A stretch of DNA of 64,000 nt, from positions 1,330,501 to 1,394,500 of the forward strand of contig NZ_CP014229.1 in NCBI RefSeq assembly GCF_001553605.1. Direction: 5' to 3'. The notes beneath the pieces were generated by a model that was not told where the DNA came from, did no database searches, and saw only the letters and a program-made list of their open reading frames with translations. This DNA is from Desulfovibrio fairfieldensis (GTDB lineage: Bacteria; Desulfobacterota; Desulfovibrionia; Desulfovibrionales; Desulfovibrionaceae). The translations under genes were made by a program, and so were the position numbers. Shown here one piece after another: positions 45,115 to 53,834 of the stretch (its first letter is position 1; every line of letters starts with the position of its first letter).

Positions 45115-45616
45115 TCATAAACAAGGCGCGCAGGCGGCGCGGATGAAAGACCAGTACGCCGCTGTTGAAGTAGTGCGCAGGGTCCAGGCCTTTTTTCACT
45201 ATTGCCCGCCCGCGCCTTCGACCGTCTGATTGCGCACGCAGGACAACAGCGGCTCTGCTCCCGAGCCTCCTCCCATAATTCCCTGATGTCCAATGTGCAG
45301 CAGACATCGCAATCCAGATAAATGACCTGTTCCTCGTCCAGCAGGCGGGGCAGATGAAGACGGTAGAGAGAACCGGGCCCGAATTGCGGGGGCAGGCCGG
45401 CGGCAATCTCCTGTGGCGGTTCCGGCACCGCATGCAGACGCAGGCTCTGGCCGAAATATTCCGCAACCGTGGCAAGCCGCGCTTTGCCGACGGGCGTCAG
45501 ACCGGCATCGTGCAGAAGGGCCGTGACCGGGCTTGCGGTGCGCCTGAAAATACAGCCGCGGCATGCAATGCATAGTTGCCGTCGTGATCATGGAAAGCCA
45601 GGGCCACGTGGATCAT
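45115..45616 (-). pseudogene. 5' part of a family 8 glycosyltransferase, frameshifted and cut by IS200-type element
   Basis: Three minus-strand frames together give a GT8 start: MIHVALAFHDHDGNYALHAA, then ALLHDAGLTPVGKARLATVA, then RLLDEEQVIYLDCDVCCTLD (the DxD metal motif) and YFNSGVLVFHPRRLRAL. Continuity needs at least two frame changes (near 45560 and near 45235) plus an in-frame stop, so it is decayed. The ATG at 45616 overlaps the tilS stop (ATGA), so it was once translationally coupled to tilS. Intact GT8 enzymes transfer glucose or galactose to LPS core. Confidence 0.8.
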
Positions 45617-46713
45617 ATTTTTCCTTGCGCATTGAGGCTGCCCACCTCATGCGAGACGAGCGTCCGGGAAAAACGCATTGCGCCGCCCTTGAGTCCGGCT
45701 TCAATGCCGCCGGGCAGTTGAAAGCGGGTATTGCCGCGTCCCTCGCGCAACGCGGCGTCCAAATCCAGCAGCGTGCGGGAGCGGGCTTGCCCGCCCGAGT
45801 CCCCGGTCGCCCGGCCGAGCAGCAGACGCACAACTTTGAGGTAGAGACGTAAACGAGCCGCCGGGTGCAACGCCGCCAACAGCGCGCGGGGAAGAATCAG
45901 GCAGGGACGCCCGTCGTGTTCTTCCTCCTGCCAGGGATGAGCGGCCAGCGCTTCAGACAGGGTCTTTTCCCAGTAGTCCGCGTCCCATTGCGCCAGTTGC
46001 CAGAGCGCGGCCATGCTTCTGTCCAGTGACGGGTTTTCCGCGCGCAGCAGGGGGAGGACATTGTGACGCAGGCGGTTGCGGGTAAAGGCCGGGCTGTCAT
46101 TGCTGGCATCTTCCCGCCAGGCGATGCCGCATTGGCGCAACAGCTCCCTAAGCGCCTGCGGCCAGGTGAAAAGCAGGGGGCGCAGCAGGCGGCGGGTATC
46201 GTCGCGGGCCGCCATGCCGCCCAGCGCGGGCCAGCCCGTGCCGCGCGTAAGGCGCAGCAGCACGTCCTCGCTCAGATCCTCGTTATGATGGCCGAGAGCC
46301 ACAAAATCCGCTTGCCGCGCGCGGCGCTCCTCTTCCAAAAGAGCGTAGCGAGCGTGGCGCCCGGCTTCTTCCAGGCCCCAGCCCTTGCCGGCCGCCAACC
46401 CGGTTACATCCGCGTGGCGTTGTACGCACGGTATGCCGAGCCGCGCGCAAAGATCGCGCGCGCAACGGGCATCCGCGTCGGCCTCGGGCCGCAGGCCGTG
46501 ATTTACGGTCAACGCGAAAAGGTCAAGCCTGAGACGCGGGGAAAGAATACGCAGGATGCAGGCCAGAGCCGTGGAATCCGCCCCGCCGGAAAGCGCCAGC
46601 ACCAACCGGGTGCCGCGCGGAAGTTTCAGACGGCGCAGGCAGAAGCGTTCCACCGCGAGGCACAGCCGGGCGGAAGCTGGGAGCAGGCTGCGCAGTTCCG
46701 GCAAAGAATTCAT
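45613..46713 (-). CDS. tilS: tRNA(Ile)-lysidine synthase
   Basis: The 366-residue protein has the PP-loop LVLALSGGADSTALACIL (SGGxDS) near residue 38, GHHNEDLSEDVLLRLTRGTG and the RNRLRHNVLPLLRAENPSLD block. It modifies C34 of the CAU tRNA-Ile to lysidine with ATP and lysine. A C-terminal domain shorter than that of E. coli is common in this group. It lies 14 bases after the small gene at 46728 and ends in an ATGA overlap with the decayed GT8 gene. Confidence 0.93.
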   Translation of the reverse strand: MNSLPELRSLLPASARLCLAVERFCLRRLKLPRGTRLVLALSGGADSTALACILRILSPRLRLDLFALTVNHGLRPEADADARCARDLCARLGIPCVQRHADVTGLAAGKGWGLEEAGRHARYALLEEERRARQADFVALGHHNEDLSEDVLLRLTRGTGWPALGGMAARDDTRRLLRPLLFTWPQALRELLRQCGIAWREDASNDSPAFTRNRLRHNVLPLLRAENPSLDRSMAALWQLAQWDADYWEKTLSEALAAHPWQEEEHDGRPCLILPRALLAALHPAARLRLYLKVVRLLLGRATGDSGGQARSRTLLDLDAALREGRGNTRFQLPGGIEAGLKGGAMRFSRTLVSHEVGSLNAQGKI

Positions 46714-46727
46714 GCAGCAGATGAAGG

Positions 46728-47063
46728 TTAACCGGTGATCCCCAGATCAACCAGTAATTGCTCCAGATAGGCGATCATATGCGCGCGCAGTTCCGGCCCG
46801 GCATAGTGCACACAGTCGCAACGCAGGCGGCCCCGCGCCCGTACCAGCAACTCCAGGCGCAGACTGTGCTCTTCCAGCTCCAGGCCCAGCACATAGGGGC
46901 CACAGTCCGCTTGATGCTCGCGCTGTACCGGCGAAAGCCGGGCTTCGGGCACGGGCAGCCAGTAAAGGCCGTCCATGCCCGAACTGAGCTCCATATCCTT
47001 CAGGGCCTGAGCCAGACGCGCCGTGTCTTCGGCGCTGAGGTCGTCAATGCCATACCAGCGCAT
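46728..47063 (-). CDS. Uncharacterised protein linked to hemA
   Basis: The 111-residue protein starts MRWYGIDDLSAEDTARLAQA and includes GLYWLPVPEARLSPVQREH and CDCVHYAGPELRAHMIAYLE. There is no signal peptide, membrane helix or known motif. Its ATG overlaps the hemA stop (ATGA) and it ends 14 bases before tilS, so it is translated from the heme operon. It may be a conserved small protein of sulfate reducers; I do not recognise its function. Confidence 0.7.
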   Translation of the reverse strand: MRWYGIDDLSAEDTARLAQALKDMELSSGMDGLYWLPVPEARLSPVQREHQADCGPYVLGLELEEHSLRLELLVRARGRLRCDCVHYAGPELRAHMIAYLEQLLVDLGITG

Positions 47064-48355
47064 CAGTTCTTCCCGCTACAGGTACAGACGTTTTTGTCCA
47101 GATTGAAAATCCGCCGCACAGTGCTGATGCGCGACGCCGCCCCCTCACGAGCCATGCCGTCGCCTTTGAGAAACATGATGGGATCATGGTTCAGCTTGCG
47201 CACCAAAGCGTTGGCCATGGTCTCCAGGGCTTCGCGGCTTGCGTCGTCCAGCGGGCCCAGGCGTTTGAGGGTTCGGGTCAGCTCCTCCTGTGCCGCGCGT
47301 TCCCCGCGCTGGATCAGGTCCACGATAGTGGGTTGGGCGTCAAGGCTGCTGAGCCAGTGGGCAAAAAATTCCACTTCCTCATTGACGATTTCCGTGGCTT
47401 TGGCCGCCTCGTCCCGGCGGTTTGCCAGATTTTCTTCAACAACTTCTTTAAGATCGTCAATGTCGTAAAGATAGACGTTGTCCAGGCCGTTGACGTCCGG
47501 GTCAATATCGCGGGGCACGGCAATGTCGATAAAGAACATGGGCCGGTTTTTACGCGCCTTGAGCACGGCGCGGATGTCACGGGCCCGGATGACGGGTTCC
47601 GGCGAGCCGGTGGAGGTGATGATGATGTCCACCTCCGTGAGATGCCCGGCCAGTTGCTCAAAGGGGATGGCCCGGCCGTGGAACTGTTCGGCCAGCTCCT
47701 GGCCGCGCGCGAAGGTGCGGTTGGCTACCAGAATTTCATCTATACCGGCCTGCAGCAGGTGGGTGGCCGCCAGTTCGGCCATTTCGCCCGCGCCTACCAG
47801 CAGGGCCTTGTGGGAATGCATATCCCCGAAGATTCGTTTAGCCAGCTCCACTGCCGCGTAGCTGATGGATACGGCGCTGGAGGCCACGGCAGTTTCCGTG
47901 CGCACCCGTTTGGCTACGGAAAATGCCTTGTGCAGCAGGCGGTTGAGAATCACGCCCGTGGCATGGCTGTCCACAGCCTTGCGGTAGGCGTTCTTCAACT
48001 GACCCAGGATCTGGGGTTCGCCCAGGACCATGGAATCCAGGCTGGAGGCCACGGAAAACAGATGGCGCACGGCTTCCAGGTTCTGATGAATGTAGACGTA
48101 AGGCCGGAGTTCGTCGGCTTTCGCGCCGCGCGCCCTGGCCCAGCATTCCAGCACCTGGCCGGACACGTCGCCCGTGCCCGCGGCCAACAGTTCCACACGA
48201 TTACAGGTGGAAAGAATCATGGCCTCGCTCACCGCCCCGGCACAGGGCAGGGCCCAATGCTCCTCGTCACAGTGGTTTACCAGGGCGAAGCGCTCGCGCA
48301 CATCCACGCCCGCCGTGCGGTGATTGAGACCCACAAGAAAGATATCGCAGTCCAT
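47063..48355 (-). CDS. hemA: Glutamyl-tRNA reductase
   Basis: The 430-residue enzyme has the N-terminal IFLVGLNHRTAGVDVRERFA, the catalytic Cys in ILSTCNRVELLAAG, the NADPH fold KALLVGAGEMAELAATHLLQ, and a C-terminal dimer helix. It reduces Glu-tRNA to glutamate-1-semialdehyde, the first committed step to siroheme and heme. No strong ribosome site precedes the ATG, and the gap to the upstream HemX-like gene is only 12 bases, suggesting coupling. Confidence 0.96.
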   Translation of the reverse strand: MDCDIFLVGLNHRTAGVDVRERFALVNHCDEEHWALPCAGAVSEAMILSTCNRVELLAAGTGDVSGQVLECWARARGAKADELRPYVYIHQNLEAVRHLFSVASSLDSMVLGEPQILGQLKNAYRKAVDSHATGVILNRLLHKAFSVAKRVRTETAVASSAVSISYAAVELAKRIFGDMHSHKALLVGAGEMAELAATHLLQAGIDEILVANRTFARGQELAEQFHGRAIPFEQLAGHLTEVDIIITSTGSPEPVIRARDIRAVLKARKNRPMFFIDIAVPRDIDPDVNGLDNVYLYDIDDLKEVVEENLANRRDEAAKATEIVNEEVEFFAHWLSSLDAQPTIVDLIQRGERAAQEELTRTLKRLGPLDDASREALETMANALVRKLNHDPIMFLKGDGMAREGAASRISTVRRIFNLDKNVCTCSGKN

Positions 48356-48367
48356 AGCAATGCCCGG

Positions 48368-49198
48368 TTAGCGTCGGATGAAGGCGTGATGCGTATCCAT
48401 GAAGGTGTTCACCACAATGATTGAAAACAGACAGAGAAGGAAAATAAAAACGGCCAGCCGCGCCGGTTTGCGGCCCTTCCAGCCGTTAGCCAGACGGTTG
48501 TGGAACAATACCGCGAACAGCAGCCAGACCACGATGCTGATGACTTCCTTGGGGTCGCCGGTGACCGTGGCCCCGAAGACGGGTTTGGCCCAGATCAGAC
48601 CTGCCACGATGCCCAGGGTGTAGAGCGGAAATGCCGTCAGGGTGGTGAAGGCGTTGATTTTATCCAGCATGGAAAGGGCGGGCATATCCTGCCAAAAGCC
48701 CTTCATGCTCTGTTTGCTTTTGATCCGCCCCTCCAGAAAAAGAAACAGCGCCCCGGCGGCAAAGGCGAGGGCCAGCAGTCCCAGGCTCAGGAACAGCGCG
48801 CCGATATGCAGGGCGTAAAAAGGGGCTTTGAGCGAAGGGGGCACCTGCACAAGGGCGCTGAGGTAGGGCGCGGACATGGCGAAGAGCATCAGGCCCAAGG
48901 GCGCGGCAAACAGCAGGGCTGTTTCCTGGCGCAGCTTGAACCAAACGGCCAGACCGCAGAGCAGCACAAACCAGGCCAGCATCTGCAGATACGCGCCCAA
49001 GCTCAGACCGCCGGGCAGGGCTTTGTGAAAGCCCGTGGCCAGCATCAGGGTCTGGCAGATGAAACCGGCCATGGCCAGCCAGCAGCCCAGCCGTCGCCAC
49101 AGGGGACTGCGCATGATCATGCCCGCAAGACCGACGATGCTGGCCAAGGCATAGAAAATCAGAGTTATCAGCGTTGAGGCTTCAGGGGAGATCATCAA
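48368..49198 (-). CDS. HemX/CcsA-type cytochrome c assembly membrane protein
   Basis: The 276-residue protein has about eight membrane helices. The tryptophan-rich-like segment around WFKLRQETALLFAAPLGLML and histidines in APFYALHIGALFLSLGLLAL and AVLFHNRLANGW match the CcsA/HemX family, which handles heme at the membrane; HemX next to hemA is a common arrangement. It overlaps the siroheme synthase gene by 17 bases at its start. Confidence 0.9.
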   Translation of the reverse strand: MMISPEASTLITLIFYALASIVGLAGMIMRSPLWRRLGCWLAMAGFICQTLMLATGFHKALPGGLSLGAYLQMLAWFVLLCGLAVWFKLRQETALLFAAPLGLMLFAMSAPYLSALVQVPPSLKAPFYALHIGALFLSLGLLALAFAAGALFLFLEGRIKSKQSMKGFWQDMPALSMLDKINAFTTLTAFPLYTLGIVAGLIWAKPVFGATVTGDPKEVISIVVWLLFAVLFHNRLANGWKGRKPARLAVFIFLLCLFSIIVVNTFMDTHHAFIRR

Positions 49199-49886
49199 GC
49201 AACTCCGCTATGTGAACGTGTAAAACCGGGGGCAGTTCCGCCAGAAGCCACTGTCGGCAGCTTTGAAGGTCGCCTTCGGCCAGCCAGTGCTGCAAAGGCG
49301 ATGCCGCCACCCTGCGGAACAGCTCTGTATTCTGCCCTGTCTCGGCGTGCAAGGCAAGGACCAGAGGCCGCAGGCGGCCCATCAGGAGCACCATACGGGC
49401 GCGCGGGGCCAGCCAGCCCTCCAGTTCGCATCGCCAGCGCCGGGCCAGAGCCGGACTGGCCCCGCCTGTGGACAAGGCCGCCGCAAGCCCGTCTTGCCGG
49501 GCCACGGCGGGCACGCTGAAAGCGCCCAGCTCGGGCGCGCTGGCACAGTTGCAGAGCACATTCGCCTCCCGGCACAAGGCGGCGATACGGGTGTTTTCCA
49601 CCGCGCTGCCGGTAGCCGCGAATACCAGGGCGCGACCTTGTATATCCGCCGGAGTACAGGTGCGGCTTTCAAAGCACGCCCTGGGGTCTGTCAGCAGGGC
49701 TGCGGCTTCGGCAGACAGGTCTTCCGCTCGCAAGATATCCAGAACCAGCACTGAAGCCGGGCCGCAAGCCAGCAGACCCTCTAGCTTGCGTCGCCCCACG
49801 CCGCCCAGGCCCGCCACCAGACAGGCGCGGCCTTCCAGCGAAAGAAAAATCGGGTACAAAGGGGCGTGCGGCGAGGGCATCGACAT
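49182..49886 (-). CDS. Precorrin-2 dehydrogenase / sirohydrochlorin ferrochelatase-like (siroheme synthase N-domain)
   Basis: The 234-residue protein has the NAD-fold YPIFLSLEGRACLVAGLGGV (GGVGRRK) and the CysG N-terminal pattern ANVLCNCASAPELGAFSVPA, followed by a helical dimer domain. It oxidises precorrin-2 to sirohydrochlorin and may insert iron, the branch feeding siroheme for sulfite reductase. It is first gene of the siroheme-hemX-hemA operon behind an extended -10 promoter. Confidence 0.9.
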   Translation of the reverse strand: MSMPSPHAPLYPIFLSLEGRACLVAGLGGVGRRKLEGLLACGPASVLVLDILRAEDLSAEAAALLTDPRACFESRTCTPADIQGRALVFAATGSAVENTRIAALCREANVLCNCASAPELGAFSVPAVARQDGLAAALSTGGASPALARRWRCELEGWLAPRARMVLLMGRLRPLVLALHAETGQNTELFRRVAASPLQHWLAEGDLQSCRQWLLAELPPVLHVHIAELLDDLP

Positions 49887-49930
49887 ACTTGAATAACTTT
49901 TGTTGCGGATTTAAAGAAGTGATTCCCGAT

Positions 49931-49958
49931 AGTATAGCACCAAGCATGGTTTTGCAAA
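49931..49958 (-). promoter_or_regulatory. Extended -10 promoter of the siroheme/heme operon
   Basis: On the minus strand TTTGCA (49953-49958), 16 bases, then TATACT (49931-49936) preceded by TGC, an extended -10 element. The leader to the ATG at 49886 is about 38 bases. Confidence 0.6.
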
Positions 49959-50089
49959 GGGGCTTTGTCTTGCCTCGCGGAGGTAAATACGCTAACTCCA
50001 AGCTGCTACGGCAGATTTCAGGCTTTCCACAATCTTTGTTTTTTGGGGGGGGCGAATTCCGCTCTCTTTCTGATCATCAAGGATGGCTG

Positions 50090-51379
50090 ATGTCGGCATT
50101 TCTGGTTTTACAGGCGGCTCGCTTCGGCGATCTGGTACAGAGCAAACGGCTGATCCGCACCCTGGAGCAGCGGGGCCGGGTGCACCTTGGCGTGGACGCC
50201 GGGCTTGTGCCTCTGGCCCGGCTGCTGTATCCCGCCGCCGAAGTCCATGGACTGCGCCTGCACGGCCGACCGGACGCCGCCGTCCTACTTGAAAACCGGG
50301 CAGTCTTCCGCCAGTGGCGGACCATGGATTTCCAGGCAGTCTATAATTGTAATTTCGCCGGGCTCACCGCCGCCATCTGCCGTCTGTTCGAGGCGGAGCG
50401 GGTCATGGGCTACCGTCCGGCACGAACGGCAGCGGGAGGCATCACGCGCTCGTCCTGGGCACGGCTGGCCTTCCGTCTGAGCGAGCGGCGGGCGTTCTCT
50501 CCCCTGAACCTGGTGGACTTCTGGGCGCATTTCGCACCGGCTCCCCTGGCGGCGGAACTGGTCAATCCCCCGGCAAAACCCGGCGGCCAGGGCCTTGGCG
50601 TGGTGCTGGCCGGACGTGAATCCCGCCGTTCACTGCCGTTGCCCCTGTTGGGCAAAATGCTGCAAACCCTTTTCAGCCTGCTGGACGGCCCGCGTATTCG
50701 CCTGCTGGGCACGGCGGCGGAGCAGCCCGCCGCGCGCAAGCTTTTGCGTTTGCTGCCCGCGAAAGTTCAAGAAAAGGTTGAAGATCTGAGCGGAAAAACC
50801 GACTGGCCCGGTCTGGTTCATGCTGTGGAGGGCCTTGACGCCCTGGTCACGCCGGATACGGGCATCATGCATCTGGGGGCGCATCTGGGCGTGCCGGTAC
50901 TGGCTTTTTTTCTTTCCTCCGCCTGGTGCCATGAAACCGGTCCCTATGGCCGGGGACATTGGGTCTGGCAGGCCTCGCGCGCCTGCGCGCCCTGTCTGGA
51001 ATCCGCTGCCTGCCCGTATCAGGTGGCCTGTCTGGACGCTCTGCACGGAGAGGGCTTTTTGCGCTCCCTGGCGGCGGCCGTGCGGCCCGAGGCGCGAATC
51101 ACAGCCGCGCCGCCGGACGGCCTGCAGGTCTGGCGTAGCGATTTGGACGCCTTGGGCGGCGTATTACGCCTGCACGGCGGCCATGATGAATACGCCCGAC
51201 AACGGACTGTGACGCGCGCTTTGCTGGCGGACACCCTGCATTTGTGGGAAGTGGATGCGCAGAATGGGAACGCGCTGTCCACTGCTCTGGACGTCGCGGA
51301 ACATGCGGAACTGGCGGACCTGCGCGACTGGCTTTATAAGGATACGGATTGGATGCTGCCGCCCGGGAGGTATTGCTGA
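50090..51379 (+). CDS. Glycosyltransferase family 9 (heptosyltransferase-like)
   Basis: The 429-residue protein starts MSAFLVLQAARFGDLVQSKR, the GT9 N-terminal sugar-binding motif, and has the C-terminal DALVTPDTGIMHLGAHLGVP loop and ETGPYGRGHWVWQA. A Cys-rich stretch CAPCLESAACPYQVAC is typical of heptosyltransferase-like members of the family. It adds a heptose or similar sugar to LPS core or a surface protein. AAGGA lies before ATG 50090; the earlier open frame is without similarity. The stop shares a TGATG with the next gene. Confidence 0.92.
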   Translation: MSAFLVLQAARFGDLVQSKRLIRTLEQRGRVHLGVDAGLVPLARLLYPAAEVHGLRLHGRPDAAVLLENRAVFRQWRTMDFQAVYNCNFAGLTAAICRLFEAERVMGYRPARTAAGGITRSSWARLAFRLSERRAFSPLNLVDFWAHFAPAPLAAELVNPPAKPGGQGLGVVLAGRESRRSLPLPLLGKMLQTLFSLLDGPRIRLLGTAAEQPAARKLLRLLPAKVQEKVEDLSGKTDWPGLVHAVEGLDALVTPDTGIMHLGAHLGVPVLAFFLSSAWCHETGPYGRGHWVWQASRACAPCLESAACPYQVACLDALHGEGFLRSLAAAVRPEARITAAPPDGLQVWRSDLDALGGVLRLHGGHDEYARQRTVTRALLADTLHLWEVDAQNGNALSTALDVAEHAELADLRDWLYKDTDWMLPPGRYC

Positions 51380-52650
51380 TGCCCGCCACGTCGTTACGCA
51401 TTTTGGTGATTCTGCCCATGTACGGCGGTTCGCTGCCCATAGGCCGGTATTGTGCCTCGGCCCTGCGCGGACTGGGGCATACGGTGCGGCTTTTTGAAGC
51501 CCCTTTGCTTTATCCGGCATTTACCGGCCTCAAGGGATTGGGCCTGACGCCCGCCCAGACCGTGCCGCTGGAAAATTCTTTTTTGCAGGTGGTGTCCCAG
51601 GCCATCTGGGCCCAGGTGCAGTCGCTGGAGCCGCATTTTGTGCTGGCGCTGGCCCAGGCCCCTATGAGCCGGAGCCTGTTGCAACGACTGCGGCGCGCCG
51701 GGGTGCGCACGGCCATGTGGTTTGTGGAAGATTACCGGATCTTCAACTACTGGCGGACCTACGCGCCTTTGTATGATGCCTTCGCGGTCATTCAGAAAGC
51801 CCCCTTCCTCTCGGAGCTGGCCCGAATCGGGCAGGCCCATGCCTTGTATCTGCCTCTGGCGGCCCTGCCGGAATTTCACAAGCCGCTGGAATTGAGCTTG
51901 GCCGAGCAAAAGGAATATGGTTCGGACATCGCCTTTTTGGGCGCGGGCTATCCCAACCGGCGGCTGGCTTTTCGGCCCCTGGCCGGGCGGGATTTCAAAA
52001 TCTGGGGTTCGGACTGGGAAGGTGAAAGCTTGCTGGCCGGGAATATCCAGCGCCGGGGCGCGCGCATCAGCGAAGAGGAGAGCGTCAAGGTCTACAATGC
52101 CGCCAGGGTGAATCTCAATCTGCATTCCAGCCTGCAGGGCGGCGACCTGGTCGGCCACGGGGATTTCGTCAACCCGCGCACATTTGAACTGGCTGCCATG
52201 GGGGCTTTTCAACTGGTGGATCAGCGCTCTCTGCTGGGCGAACTTTTTGCGCCGGATGAGTTGGCCACGTTCACATCCATGAATGAATTTTACGCCGGGA
52301 TCGACCACTTCCTGGCGCATCCCGAAGAGCGTGAGGCCTATGCCCGCCGCGCTCGGGAACGGACGCTGCGCGAACATACCTATGAGCGGCGCATGGACGC
52401 CTTGCTGGACTATCTGGAAGCGGAACTGGGGCCCTGGCCCCAAAGCGGGCCCGAACAGGCCGCGCCGCCGGAGCTTGGTCCGCAGTTGCGGGAAGATCTG
52501 GCGCAACTGATGCGCAAGCTGGGCCTTGGTCCGCATGCCGCCTTTGACGATGTGCTGGCCCGCCTGCGCGAGCAGAGCGGGGCGTTGAGCGATCTGGAAA
52601 CCAGCCTGCTTTTTCTGGACGAGTGGCGCGGGCAGTATCTAAAAAAGTAG
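51379..52650 (+). CDS. CgeB-like glycosyltransferase
   Basis: The 423-residue protein starts ILVILPMYGGSLPIGRYCAS, with a GT4/CgeB-type middle (TAMWFVEDYRIFNYWRTYAP) and the nucleotide-sugar part KVYNAARVNLNLHSSLQGGD and NPRTFELAAMGAFQLVDQRS. This is the pattern of DUF3880/CgeB enzymes often found with surface-polymer or flagellin glycosylation. The TGATG junction with the GT9 gene means coupled translation. The TAG stop is the TAG of a TAGAGC repeat end. Confidence 0.88.
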   Translation: MPATSLRILVILPMYGGSLPIGRYCASALRGLGHTVRLFEAPLLYPAFTGLKGLGLTPAQTVPLENSFLQVVSQAIWAQVQSLEPHFVLALAQAPMSRSLLQRLRRAGVRTAMWFVEDYRIFNYWRTYAPLYDAFAVIQKAPFLSELARIGQAHALYLPLAALPEFHKPLELSLAEQKEYGSDIAFLGAGYPNRRLAFRPLAGRDFKIWGSDWEGESLLAGNIQRRGARISEEESVKVYNAARVNLNLHSSLQGGDLVGHGDFVNPRTFELAAMGAFQLVDQRSLLGELFAPDELATFTSMNEFYAGIDHFLAHPEEREAYARRARERTLREHTYERRMDALLDYLEAELGPWPQSGPEQAAPPELGPQLREDLAQLMRKLGLGPHAAFDDVLARLREQSGALSDLETSLLFLDEWRGQYLKK

Positions 52651-52686
52651 AGCAACTTCAGTCAGTTAAAATATGAATTGCTCTTG
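52648..52686. repeat. Dispersed intergenic element, minimal copy F
   Basis: TAGAGCAACTTCA and its near inverse TGAATTGCTCTT face each other across a short AT-rich centre. The left TAG is the stop codon of the glycosyltransferase gene. Confidence 0.55.
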
Positions 52687-52692
52687 GTCGTC

Positions 52693-53637
52693 CTATACGC
52701 TTGTGGCCTCCAGATAATAGGGCAGCATAAAGCTCACGGCGATAAGCAGAGCCGCCAGCAGAGTGAGCTTGTGGCGCAGGGCGATGGCGCTGCGGCGCAC
52801 CATGGTCCAGAGCAGCACGGGAATCAGCCAGAGCAGCAGGCGCGAACTCTCGACAACGGCGTCCTGCGCGCTGAACACCCCATCCTGCCAGTGCAGCCAG
52901 ATATGCAGGCCGCTGGAAACGAGCAGCAACAGCCAGAGCAGACACCAGGCATTGCGGGCCCAGCCGGCGCACCAGGGAATCATGGTATTGTAGTGGTCCC
53001 GGCCGAAGTCGTCGTGCGTGCGCCGCAGGGGCAGCCAGAGCGCGCCGAAGGCGGCGGGCATGGCCAGGACCAGCGGCAGGGTATAGCACAGGGCGCTCCA
53101 GAGCGGCGCATTCCAGGCGGGCAGAAAAAGATCGCCAAGGGTCAGGCCGGCGGCGTTCGGGTGGGCCAGGGCGGACAGAAAACGCGCGGCGGCCAGGCTG
53201 CTGACCACGGCCACACAGCCCTGAATGCCGCTCAGTACGCCCAGGGTCACATGCAGGACGGGCATATTTTTCAAGGCCTTCCAGAGCGCGTAATACAGGC
53301 TGCTGATCAGTACGGCTATGCCCAGCAGCATCCAGCTCATTTCCACCAGGAAGCTCGGCAGGGAATCGGGCGTGTAGCCGTCCTGGGTGAAAAAGAGCCA
53401 GATCCGGCCGCCGATCAGCAGCAGCCAGCCCAGTATCAGGCCGAGCACGGCAAGCTGGCGGGCGCATTTGTCGTAAGAGGAGCGCCGCCGGGTGATGGAA
53501 AGGATGCGGGCCGTGGCGGACATAAAGCCCATTCCGGCGAAAGCCAGCAGCACGGACAAGGGAACCACCACGCTGACGATGTCAAGGCTGGTCCGCAGCA
53601 ACGGATAAGCGAGCAGGAATTCGTGAATGGCGTTCAT
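52693..53637 (-). CDS. Eight-helix membrane protein of unknown function
   Basis: The 314-residue protein has about eight predicted helices, including VVVPLSVLLAFAGMGFMSAT, LGLILGWLLLIGGRIWLFFT and SSLYYALWKALKNMPVLHV. A basic loop ITRRRSSYDKCARQLA follows helix 1. The Gly/Trp/His-containing helices might bind heme or quinone, but no family motif is clear. Its start overlaps the stop of a 16-codon ORF with a strong ribosome site. It is divergent from the YbgF-like gene. I do not recognise it. Confidence 0.75.
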   Translation of the reverse strand: MNAIHEFLLAYPLLRTSLDIVSVVVPLSVLLAFAGMGFMSATARILSITRRRSSYDKCARQLAVLGLILGWLLLIGGRIWLFFTQDGYTPDSLPSFLVEMSWMLLGIAVLISSLYYALWKALKNMPVLHVTLGVLSGIQGCVAVVSSLAAARFLSALAHPNAAGLTLGDLFLPAWNAPLWSALCYTLPLVLAMPAAFGALWLPLRRTHDDFGRDHYNTMIPWCAGWARNAWCLLWLLLLVSSGLHIWLHWQDGVFSAQDAVVESSRLLLWLIPVLLWTMVRRSAIALRHKLTLLAALLIAVSFMLPYYLEATSV

Positions 53638-53684
53638 TGCGCGCCGCCTTGTGCCAGAAAGAGGGCCGGACCGGGCATGTTCAT
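53634..53684 (-). CDS. Possible 16-aa leader peptide coupled to the membrane protein
   Basis: ATG 53684 follows AAGGAGTCAGC, one of the best ribosome sites in the window. It encodes MNMPGPALFLAQGGAQ, and its TGA overlaps the next ATG (ATGA). The membrane protein's own site (AAGG 9 bases off) is weaker, so entry of ribosomes through this ORF is plausible. Confidence 0.45.
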   Translation of the reverse strand: MNMPGPALFLAQGGAQ

Positions 53685-53834
53685 GCTGACTCCTTGCAAT
53701 CTTGCGCTGTCCGAGGCTGATGCGCTATGTTCCTCGGGCGTCATACAGGCCTGTTTTTGCCTGAAAAACGCGGCAGCCGCAAGACTTCTTGAAATACAAA
53801 GCGGCTTAGGGCAGAAAAAAGGCGGGAGAACGGT

